A stretch of DNA of 54,982 bases from NCBI GenBank assembly GCA_027686065.1, contig JAQCTH010000017.1, forward strand, positions 1 to 54,982, given 5' to 3'. The position numbers were made by a program, and so were the translations under genes. The notes below the pieces were generated by a model. It did no database searches. It worked only from the letters and a program-made list of their open reading frames with translations, and was not told where the DNA came from. This DNA is from Clostridiaceae bacterium AF10-41 (GTDB taxonomy: Bacteria > Bacillota > Clostridia > Clostridiales > Clostridiaceae). This document shows, in pieces, positions 42,359 to 49,450 of this stretch (its first letter is position 1; every line of letters begins with the position of its first letter).

Positions 42359-43269
42359 TATATTATTTCATTTTCTATAAACCCATTTCTTAATGAGTTT
42401 TCTTTTAAAATCTCTTTCCATAATTCCTTCATATCATTGGATGGAACTTCATATTTCTTATGTTTATTTAAATATTTAAATTCATATATCTTAGTTAAAT
42501 TATGATATGGAAGTATATCCACATATCTTATATTTCCATAATCATTAGATATTTTACATATAGCTTTAAAATGCAGCTCATTATCATTAATATTGGGGAT
42601 TATTGGACATCTTAAAATAACACTCTTATTAAATCTTTTTAGTATTTCTATTGTACTATAAAAATCAAACTCTCTCTTTATATAGATTTTATAGTCTTCC
42701 TTCTTTGTTAGCTTATAATCTAATAAATACTCATCTACAAATCCAACTGAATTTTCTATATTATTCTCAGGATCATATCCGCTTATATCTAAACATATAT
42801 GTATTCCCATTTTCTTTAATTTTATTGCTACTTCTTTAATAAACTCAAATTGATTTATAGCTTCTCCTCCACTAAAAGTTACTCCTCCATTAGATATATT
42901 ATAATAATCAACATCCTTCATTATAATTTCAACTAATTCATCAGAAGAATATTTTTTCCCATATGTTTCATAAGCCTTATTAGGACATACATTTATTAAC
43001 TCAAAATTTTGATCATGTTTATTAAAATCTATTCGTAATTTATTATTAATTATTTCTATTCCATCACCATTTACATATTCAACACATTTTCCGCAAGTAG
43101 TACATTTCTTAGAATTATATCTTAATTGAATTTTAGGAGAAATAGACTCTGGATTATGACACCACGGACATCTTAAATAACACCCTTTCAAAAATACTGT
43201 TGTTCTTATCCCAGGCCCATCATTAACAGAAAATCTTTGTATATCGAATACTATTCCTTTTCTACTCAT
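42358..43269 (-). CDS. Glycyl radical enzyme activating protein (radical SAM)
   Basis: A 303-residue radical SAM protein that installs the glycyl radical. The SAM cluster motif is CYLRCPWC (Cys 30, 34, 37), preceded by NDGPGIRTTVFLKG, the hallmark of PflA-type activases. Cys 56, 59, 62 (CTTCGKC) and Cys 95 (VCPNKA) form one ferredoxin-like cluster, while most GRE activases other than PflA have two such clusters. SGGVTFSGGEAINQ is the SAM/GGE motif. Its gene overlaps the GRE gene by 8 bases and is thus its dedicated partner. Confidence 0.95.
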   Translation of the reverse strand: MSRKGIVFDIQRFSVNDGPGIRTTVFLKGCYLRCPWCHNPESISPKIQLRYNSKKCTTCGKCVEYVNGDGIEIINNKLRIDFNKHDQNFELINVCPNKAYETYGKKYSSDELVEIIMKDVDYYNISNGGVTFSGGEAINQFEFIKEVAIKLKKMGIHICLDISGYDPENNIENSVGFVDEYLLDYKLTKKEDYKIYIKREFDFYSTIEILKRFNKSVILRCPIIPNINDNELHFKAICKISNDYGNIRYVDILPYHNLTKIYEFKYLNKHKKYEVPSNDMKELWKEILKENSLRNGFIENEII

Positions 43270-45550
43270 TACATGTCCTCTCCATTATTTCTCTTTGAAC
43301 ATCATCATCTAAATTTACAAACCTTGCACTAAACCCACCTACTCTAACTGTTAGGTTTTTATATTCCTCTGGGTTATTATATGCTGCAACTAAATCTTCT
43401 TGATTTACTATATTCACCATAAGTTGTGGGCCGCCCTTCTTAAAATAAGTAGAAAATAATGCTTTTATTTTTATTCTTTCCTTATTAAACATAGTCTTAG
43501 AGAATTTAATATTCTGAACGCTACCTGCATGTATATCTGCACGTATTTTAGCAAGAGAATTTAACATTGCTGTTGGTCCATTAGTATCTGCACCACTTTG
43601 CGGATTATTAGCATTACTCATATATAATCCTGCTATTCTTCCATCTGGTGATGATGCTGTTGCTCTTCCCCATTCTGTATTAACTTGATTATTTATAACA
43701 ACTACTAACCAACTATCTAACCCTACTTTACTAGCTTGCTTAGCCACTTCATTACAAGTAAATTCATGAAGTTCAACTGCTATAGAATCAATATAGTCAT
43801 CATCATTTCCAAACTTTGGAGCATTGATCATTTCTTCTTTTACATCATTATATCCATCAAAATCTACTTCTAATACTTTTTGAATATCTGCTAATGTATA
43901 TTTTTTTTCATCAAACACTAATTTTTTGATTGCACCTAAAGAATCTGCAGTATTCATATTTCCATACATCTCATTTGTTCCACCAAGATACTTAACACCA
44001 CCATCTAAGGTCATTTTTCCCCTTCCAATGCAATCAGCTGTTAATATACTTGTAAAAATGAATCCAACCTTTTCATTCATTACTTTATATGAATAAGCAT
44101 GAGCATCAGCTGTTAATTCTATATAATAGCTTAATAACTTCTTATATTCACTAAAGAATTCATCAAAACTTTCTATTTCATTCATCTTTTTCATTTCAAG
44201 TTTTCCATACTTATATTTATAATCCCATTGATCAATTCCATCATGAATCATAATTGTTAAAAGCTTTAATAAATTAATACAAGTATTTGGAGTACCTACA
44301 CTTTGACCTGAAAGAACAAACTCTCCACATCCAAAAGGAACATATTGCTCTGCTGTTCTCATATCTACATGCATTGTTTTTGACACTGCAGGTATATTTA
44401 CATCATCATTATATAAAATAGGATAAGTTGTTCCTTCTCCAATGCAATCTAAAGCTAAATCATATATCTCTTGATTCATTCCTTCATAGATTCTAAGAGT
44501 AAATTGAGGTTCAACTAACTTAGCTTCTTTAGTTGCTCTAATTGCTAACTTACAAAATACATCTGCATTTTTTTCATTTCTTCTACCTTTTCCACCAACA
44601 ATAACACGTCCATTAACATTTGTTCTTTTTACTTCAATCAATCTCCATTGAGATTTAATGTATTCTATTGCTTCTTCTTCAGTAATTATATTATTTTCTA
44701 AATCATAAACTAAATAATTTCCTAAATAATCATCCATTCTACCGTAATTTACAACTCCCGATACAGATGAATATATCCATGCAAGTTGCATCGCTGAGAT
44801 AAATGAATTAGGTTTATCATTTTCAATTATATTTAATGCAACTAATAATTTTTCCATTTGCATTCTTCGCTTTTGAGAAAGTGCATCTTTTTTTAGTTCT
44901 TTCTGAACTTCTTCTATATGATACTTAATTACAACTTGCAAAAGTTCAAGTGCTTCTATCATAGCATCATATTCTTTTTGTGAGTCAATATTAATTGCTC
45001 TTTTTGAATTTATTATATTCTTCAAACCATCTATTCCATTATCTAACAACAAATTATAATTTAAATACATGCCACTAAATCGAGCTGTGATAATTGCCGG
45101 AAATAATACATCTACAAATTTTCCCAAAACATTTTCTTGTAGTTTATCCTTATAAAATACTTCTCTGGTATCACTTTTTTTCCAATATTTTTTTAAGAAT
45201 TCTATATTATCTTCATATTTATCACCAAGTTTATTTACGTAATTATCTAGCTTTTCAAACTTACAATAATGCCCTGGCCCACCAACGGATGTTACACTTC
45301 CAAATCCTATAGGTAATGCATCATATCTTCCTACTATCAAATCGTCTTCATACATTGGCCTAAAGACTTTAGGAAAAAGAACTTTTAAACATTCAACTTC
45401 CCTTTTTAGTTTTTCACTATCATCGTATTTACTGTGAATAGCTGTATATTTTAACATTGTTTCTAACTGTTCTAACTCACTCATATATAATGCTTCCTTT
45501 GGTGCAACAGCTACATTAGTATCATTTCTTTTTAAGTCTCTTTTAATCAT
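43262..45550 (-). CDS. Glycyl radical enzyme of unknown substrate (PFL-like superfamily)
   Basis: A 762-residue enzyme with the glycyl radical loop VRVGGFSARF near the C-terminus (radical at Gly739) and the thiyl cysteine in EQYVPFGCGEFVLSGQS (Cys408, Glu410). True pyruvate formate-lyase has two adjacent cysteines; most dehydratase/lyase members have Cys-Val-Glu or Cys-Ile-Glu. Here Cys-Gly-Glu is found. GRGKMTLDGGVKYLGG is also typical of the superfamily. Length and context resemble E. coli PflD/YbiW, which open anhydrosugar phosphates and sit near PTS genes; the active site is not the same. Start ATG 45550 is preceded by GGGGGAATAAGTA. A promoter and palindromic operator lie upstream. Confidence 0.9.
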   Translation of the reverse strand: MIKRDLKRNDTNVAVAPKEALYMSELEQLETMLKYTAIHSKYDDSEKLKREVECLKVLFPKVFRPMYEDDLIVGRYDALPIGFGSVTSVGGPGHYCKFEKLDNYVNKLGDKYEDNIEFLKKYWKKSDTREVFYKDKLQENVLGKFVDVLFPAIITARFSGMYLNYNLLLDNGIDGLKNIINSKRAINIDSQKEYDAMIEALELLQVVIKYHIEEVQKELKKDALSQKRRMQMEKLLVALNIIENDKPNSFISAMQLAWIYSSVSGVVNYGRMDDYLGNYLVYDLENNIITEEEAIEYIKSQWRLIEVKRTNVNGRVIVGGKGRRNEKNADVFCKLAIRATKEAKLVEPQFTLRIYEGMNQEIYDLALDCIGEGTTYPILYNDDVNIPAVSKTMHVDMRTAEQYVPFGCGEFVLSGQSVGTPNTCINLLKLLTIMIHDGIDQWDYKYKYGKLEMKKMNEIESFDEFFSEYKKLLSYYIELTADAHAYSYKVMNEKVGFIFTSILTADCIGRGKMTLDGGVKYLGGTNEMYGNMNTADSLGAIKKLVFDEKKYTLADIQKVLEVDFDGYNDVKEEMINAPKFGNDDDYIDSIAVELHEFTCNEVAKQASKVGLDSWLVVVINNQVNTEWGRATASSPDGRIAGLYMSNANNPQSGADTNGPTAMLNSLAKIRADIHAGSVQNIKFSKTMFNKERIKIKALFSTYFKKGGPQLMVNIVNQEDLVAAYNNPEEYKNLTVRVGGFSARFVNLDDDVQREIMERTCNE

Positions 45551-45568
45551 TACTTATTCCCCCTATCA

Positions 45569-45615
45569 ACTTGTAATTACAAGTAAATTCTATATCAATG
45601 AGTTCCTTCCGTCAA
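45569..45615 (-). promoter_or_regulatory. Promoter and palindromic operator of the glycyl radical enzyme operon
   Basis: On the minus strand -35 TTGACG (45615-45610) and -10 TAGAAT (45592-45587) with a 17-base spacer. Immediately after lies ACTTGTAATTACAAGT (45569-45584), a perfect 16-base palindrome that covers the expected transcription start near 45580. This is the usual place for a repressor, and the GntR gene next door is the obvious candidate. Confidence 0.7.
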
Positions 45616-45645
45616 GTTAATTGATTAAAATAAATTTTATAAATA

Positions 45646-45690
45646 AAAAACTATCCTAATATTATTTAAAAATACATTAGGATAGTTTTT
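45646..45690. terminator. Terminator of the first GntR gene
   Basis: AAAAACTATCCTAAT (45646-45660) pairs perfectly with ATTAGGATAGTTTTT (45676-45690). It lies just after the GntR stop, on the minus strand followed by a T-rich run, and separates it from the GRE promoter. Confidence 0.9.
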
Positions 45691-45694
45691 TATT

Positions 45695-46375
45695 TTATCT
45701 AACAGATGCAATAGTAATTGAATTGTCCGTAGATATTTCTCTAGTATATTGAGCAAGTATTGATTTTGTTAAATATACCTTATGTTCAATCTCCAAAATA
45801 GCTGAATCTAAATCTATTTCTAATATTTTAGAAACCTCTTCATTTGATTTTATAGCTTTTATAGTTTTTATATCATGACTTACATTATAGTGTTCTTCCA
45901 TATATTTAAAAACAGACTTCTTTAAGACTTCCTCATTAAAATCTTTAAATAAATAACATGGCATATATGTATATTCTAATATTCTTGGTTCTCCTGAAAT
46001 AATCCTTAATCTTTTGAAATAAATAAATTTTTCCTTCTTATCCATATTAAAAGCATTACATAATTTCTCATCACCTTCAATTTCCTTACAGAAAAATACT
46101 CTATTTTCTATCTTGTATCCTTCATCTTGCTTTTCTGATAATGTTGTTAATTTACTTTGTTCATAGAACTCTGGAGGATTAACAAATATTCCTGAACCTT
46201 GCCTTGAATGGACATATCCTTCATTTTTTAGTTTTGATATTGCCTTCCTTAATGTTGGTCTACTTACACCATATTTATGGCAAAGTATTTCTTCTCCCTC
46301 TAAGGAAGACCATGAAGAATATTCTTTTCTTATTATTTTATTTTTTATCTCTTCATAAACCTCTACGTATTTCAT
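45695..46375 (-). CDS. GntR/HutC-family regulator with UTRA domain (first copy)
   Basis: A 226-residue regulator. The wHTH at residues 8-72 shows EILCHKYGVSRPTLRKAISKLKNEGYVHSRQGSGIFV, the GntR signature. A UTRA ligand domain of about 150 residues follows, usually bound by a sugar phosphate or other small effector. It lies between the GRE operon and the PTS gene, divergent from the latter. The palindrome ACTTGTAATTACAAGT in the GRE promoter is its probable operator. It resembles the second GntR copy at 48556 in layout, though only weakly in sequence. Confidence 0.9.
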   Translation of the reverse strand: MKYVEVYEEIKNKIIRKEYSSWSSLEGEEILCHKYGVSRPTLRKAISKLKNEGYVHSRQGSGIFVNPPEFYEQSKLTTLSEKQDEGYKIENRVFFCKEIEGDEKLCNAFNMDKKEKFIYFKRLRIISGEPRILEYTYMPCYLFKDFNEEVLKKSVFKYMEEHYNVSHDIKTIKAIKSNEEVSKILEIDLDSAILEIEHKVYLTKSILAQYTREISTDNSITIASVR

Positions 46376-46473
46376 ATTGCCTCCAAATATATATGATATT
46401 ATTATTTTGTCATAAAATTTTTCTAAACATTTATACTAAGTATACCATACATACTAAAAAACCAAAAATTTTT

Positions 46474-46512
46474 ATTTAACAAATTAATATTTACAAATTA
46501 GTATTTACAAAT
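46474..46512 (+). promoter_or_regulatory. Tandem direct repeats upstream of the PTS gene
   Basis: ATTTAACAAATTAAT, then ATTTACAAATTAGT (46489-46502), then ATTTACAAAT (46503-46512) repeat at 14-15 bases. TTACAA resembles the half-site of the palindrome before the GRE gene (TTGTAA/TTACAA). Candidate binding area of a GntR protein. Confidence 0.4.
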
Positions 46513-46537
46513 CTTCTTTTTTGTCTTATTATTTTAT

Positions 46538-46551
46538 TGAAAACGAAAACA
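46538..46551 (+). promoter_or_regulatory. cre-like catabolite site before the PTS gene
   Basis: TGAAAACGAAAACA fits the cre consensus TGWAANCGNTNWCA at 13 of 14 positions. It lies 15 bases before the start codon, just upstream of the AAGGGGG ribosome site, where CcpA would block transcription. Confidence 0.6.
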
Positions 46552-46565
46552 AGGGGGAATAATCT

Positions 46566-48458
46566 ATGAATAAAATTTTTTCAAAAGACTTAATCCAACT
46601 TAACATTAAGTCTAGTACAAAAAATGAATGTATAGAAGAGTTAGCATCACTTCTATATAAGCAAGGGAAAATTACTGATGTCAAGAAATATCTACAAGCC
46701 GTTCATAAAAGGGAGGAGGAATTTTCTACAGAATTAGAAAATGGGGCTGCTATACCTCATGCAAAATCTATTCATGTAAAATCACCAGCTGTTGCTATCG
46801 GTATAAGTAAAAAGGGGATTGCTTTTGGTAGTGACGAAACTAAAAAAACTCATTTAATTTTTCTTATAGCAATGCCAGAAAACTCAGATAATACTCATAT
46901 TCATACTTTATCAACTATTACTAGTAAGCTACTTGATGAAAATTATGTTACTAAAATGATTAATTCTAAATCTATTGATGATTTGATTTACCTTTTAGAA
47001 AATAATGCACAAGAAGAAGTATCTGTTACCAATAATAAATTTCTTATAGGTGTTACTGGTTGCCCAGTTGGCGTTGCTCATACATATTTAGCTGCAAAAT
47101 CTTTAACTAAAGCAGCTAATGAAATGGGATATTCAATAAAAGTAGAAACTAATGGATCTATAGGTGTTGAAAATGCTCCTACAAATGATGAAATTGACAG
47201 AGCTGATGGGATAATAGTTTCCTGTGATAAAGAAGTAGATATGGCTAGATTCATAGGCAAAAGGGTTGTTGTAACTGGTGTAAAATCAGCTATAGACAAG
47301 CCAAAAGAACTTATAAATAAGGCATTAAATCCTTCTACTCCTTTATATACTTCTAAAAATACTTCTATGAAGCGATCAAATGAAGAGGATAAAGGAAAAA
47401 GTACTTTTTATAAAGCCTTAATGAATGGTGTATCCTTTATGATACCTTTTGTAGTTATAGGTGGTCTTATGATTGCTGTTTCACTTGCCTTAGGTGGTGA
47501 ACCTACTCCAGGTGGACTAGTTATTCCTGAAGGAAGTATATGGAACAAAGTTTTAAGTATTGGTGATATCGGATTTAAATTAATGATTCCAATTTTGGCA
47601 GGATATATTGCATATGCAATTGGTGATAGACCTGCACTTGCTCCTGGTATGATAGGTGGATGGATTGCAAATAATGGTTCTTTTTATGGAGCTGATGCTG
47701 GAGCAGGTTTTATAGGCGCTATTGCTGCTGGTTTATTAGTTGGTTATTTTGTTTTATATTTTAAGAAAATCAAGTTTCCAAAAGCTATTGAGGCTCTAGT
47801 TCCTATAATGATCATTCCAATCTTGGGTTCTTTATTTATTGGATTTATATTTATATTTATAATCGGTGCCCCTATATCATCTCTTATGAGCTGGTTATTT
47901 GATACATTAAAGAATATGTCATCAGGTAGTATGATAATTCTTGGTTTAGTTATAGGATTAATGCAAGGATTTGACATGGGTGGACCTTTTGGTAAAGTTG
48001 CCTTTATGTTCTCTGTTGGTTTAATTGCAGAAGGTCAATATCAATTTATGGGAGCTCAAGCTGTTGCTATTCCTGTTGCTCCACTCGGAATGGCATTAGC
48101 TACATTCCTTGATAAAAAGAAAATATTCTTTAAAGAAGAAGAAAGAGCAAATGGTAAAGCTGCTCTAGCTATGGGATTAGTAGGTATATCCGAAGGCGCA
48201 ATACCTTTTGCCGCTAGCGATCCTCTAGCTATAATCCCTGCAAACATGATTGGTAGTGCAGTAGCTTGTATTCTTGGATTCTTATTTGGAATTACTAATA
48301 CAGTTGCACATGGTGGTCCAATTGTTCTTTTATTAGGAGTTGTAAATAAACCTATCATGGGCTTATTATCTATGGTTATAGGCACTATAGTAACTGCATT
48401 TCTAACTTTAGTTCTAAAGAAATTTAGATTAAATAAAAAAACTGTTAAAGTTAAATAA
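46566..48458 (+). CDS. Fructose-type PTS enzyme IIABC
   Basis: A 630-residue membrane phosphotransferase importing and phosphorylating a sugar. IIA domain at residues 1-150 with phospho-His65 in GAAIPHAKS; IIB domain at about 158-255 with phospho-Cys166 in GVTGCPVGVAHTY; IIC domain at about 275-620 with about eight to nine hydrophobic segments and the conserved QGFDMGGPFGKVAFMF. This is the Fru family architecture. The gene is divergent from GntR 1, with tandem repeats and a cre-like site in its leader. Fru-type IIC proteins handle fructose, mannitol-like or other sugars, so the substrate here may not be fructose, given the GRE context. Start ATG 46566. Confidence 0.92.
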   Translation: MNKIFSKDLIQLNIKSSTKNECIEELASLLYKQGKITDVKKYLQAVHKREEEFSTELENGAAIPHAKSIHVKSPAVAIGISKKGIAFGSDETKKTHLIFLIAMPENSDNTHIHTLSTITSKLLDENYVTKMINSKSIDDLIYLLENNAQEEVSVTNNKFLIGVTGCPVGVAHTYLAAKSLTKAANEMGYSIKVETNGSIGVENAPTNDEIDRADGIIVSCDKEVDMARFIGKRVVVTGVKSAIDKPKELINKALNPSTPLYTSKNTSMKRSNEEDKGKSTFYKALMNGVSFMIPFVVIGGLMIAVSLALGGEPTPGGLVIPEGSIWNKVLSIGDIGFKLMIPILAGYIAYAIGDRPALAPGMIGGWIANNGSFYGADAGAGFIGAIAAGLLVGYFVLYFKKIKFPKAIEALVPIMIIPILGSLFIGFIFIFIIGAPISSLMSWLFDTLKNMSSGSMIILGLVIGLMQGFDMGGPFGKVAFMFSVGLIAEGQYQFMGAQAVAIPVAPLGMALATFLDKKKIFFKEEERANGKAALAMGLVGISEGAIPFAASDPLAIIPANMIGSAVACILGFLFGITNTVAHGGPIVLLLGVVNKPIMGLLSMVIGTIVTAFLTLVLKKFRLNKKTVKVK

Positions 48459-48531
48459 CGTTATTATAATATATTTATCAATAAAATATTAATTAACTAT
48501 GCTAAGACTTTAATTAAATAAAAATAATTTT

Positions 48532-48557
48532 AGGGATAGGTAATAGCACCTATCCCT
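48532..48557 (-). terminator. Terminator of the second GntR gene
   Basis: AGGGATAGGT (48532-48541) pairs perfectly with ACCTATCCCT (48548-48557). The minus strand continues with an AT-rich, T-containing tail. It overlaps the stop of the GntR gene; on the plus side it can also stop PTS transcripts. Confidence 0.8.
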
Positions 48558-49224
48558 AATTCATTGAAACTATAGTTATATCAGAATTATATTTAATTTG
48601 CTTGCTTATTTGTATCAATAAGTTATTGCAATAAACATTATGAGTTGTCTCAATTGAATTAGTTACTTTTTCTGGTGAGTATTCGTTTATTATGTGTTCT
48701 GAATCAATTAATACACTTTTAAGCTCTTTTCTATCATGAGTCAATGTAAAATTCTTATCTTTTTCAAAATAATTTAAGATACTTCCACTACATTTATTTT
48801 CATCAAAATCTTCAAATATATTCTTAGGTAAAAATCCTTCTTCATAAATGACATTGTCATCAGTTTTAATTATCCTTCTATACGTATAAAGAAATTCTGA
48901 ACTAAAATAGTTCTTCATTTTATTTTCAATAATTCTACAATCTATTACAATTATTGAATTTATTTTGCTACTCTCAACACTTAATGATGTAATTGTAGTA
49001 TTTAAATAAAATTCTCGTGGATTAATATAATAACCCTTACCTTGTTTAGAATTAATATAACCTTTTTCCTTTAATTTTTTTAAAGCTCTCCTTACAGGCT
49101 CTCTTGAAACATCATATCTTTTACATATTTCATTTTCAGAGATCAATAATTCTCCTTCTTTGAACTCTCCATTTAAAATTAGCTTTTTTATTTCTTCATA
49201 TATATAATCCTTCTTAGTGGTCAC
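48556..49224 (-). CDS. GntR/HutC-family regulator with UTRA domain (second copy)
   Basis: A 222-residue regulator. The wHTH reads ENEICKRYDVSREPVRRALKKLKEKGYINSKQGKGYYI, followed by a UTRA-like domain of about 140 residues. The gene lies downstream of and convergent with the PTS gene. The layout matches the first copy at 45695, so the two may divide control of the GRE and PTS genes or respond to different effectors; that is inference. Start ATG 49224 has AGGAGATGAGGAAG upstream. Confidence 0.88.
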   Translation of the reverse strand: MTTKKDYIYEEIKKLILNGEFKEGELLISENEICKRYDVSREPVRRALKKLKEKGYINSKQGKGYYINPREFYLNTTITSLSVESSKINSIIVIDCRIIENKMKNYFSSEFLYTYRRIIKTDDNVIYEEGFLPKNIFEDFDENKCSGSILNYFEKDKNFTLTHDRKELKSVLIDSEHIINEYSPEKVTNSIETTHNVYCNNLLIQISKQIKYNSDITIVSMN

Positions 49225-49409
49225 TTCCTCATCTCCTTTACCTTATGTATCATATATAAACAAATATTATTATTAATAATTTCTTTATGCAACGAATTAT
49301 ATTTATTATACCATAATAATTTGACCTTTAACTTTTAACTATTATAAATTAATAGGCATATAATTCGACTCCACTAATAAAAAATTGAAGGAGTCTTATA
49401 ACTAAAACC

Positions 49410-49440
49410 AAAAGTCCTAACCGATTAAGCTAGGACTTTT
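49410..49440 (-). terminator. Terminator of mgtA
   Basis: AAAAGTCCTA (49410-49419) pairs with TAGGACTTTT (49431-49440), on the minus strand followed by T-rich sequence. It lies 10 bases after the mgtA stop codon. Confidence 0.8.
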
Positions 49441-49450
49441 TAGCAAATCT

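Noticed and set aside
43262..45550. Calling the glycyl radical enzyme pyruvate formate-lyase
   Set aside because: PFL has two adjacent cysteines at the active site; this has one Cys followed by Gly-Glu, and the gene lies in a sugar locus.
43262..45550. Calling it PflD/YbiW (anhydrosugar phosphate lyase) outright
   Set aside because: Size and PTS context fit, but those enzymes have Cys-Val-Glu, and large parts of the sequence differ. Kept only as a precedent.
48530..48560. Operator of the second GntR gene
   Set aside because: The perfect AGGGATAGGT/ACCTATCCCT palindrome lies at the 3' end of the gene, with a tail fit for termination, not at a promoter.
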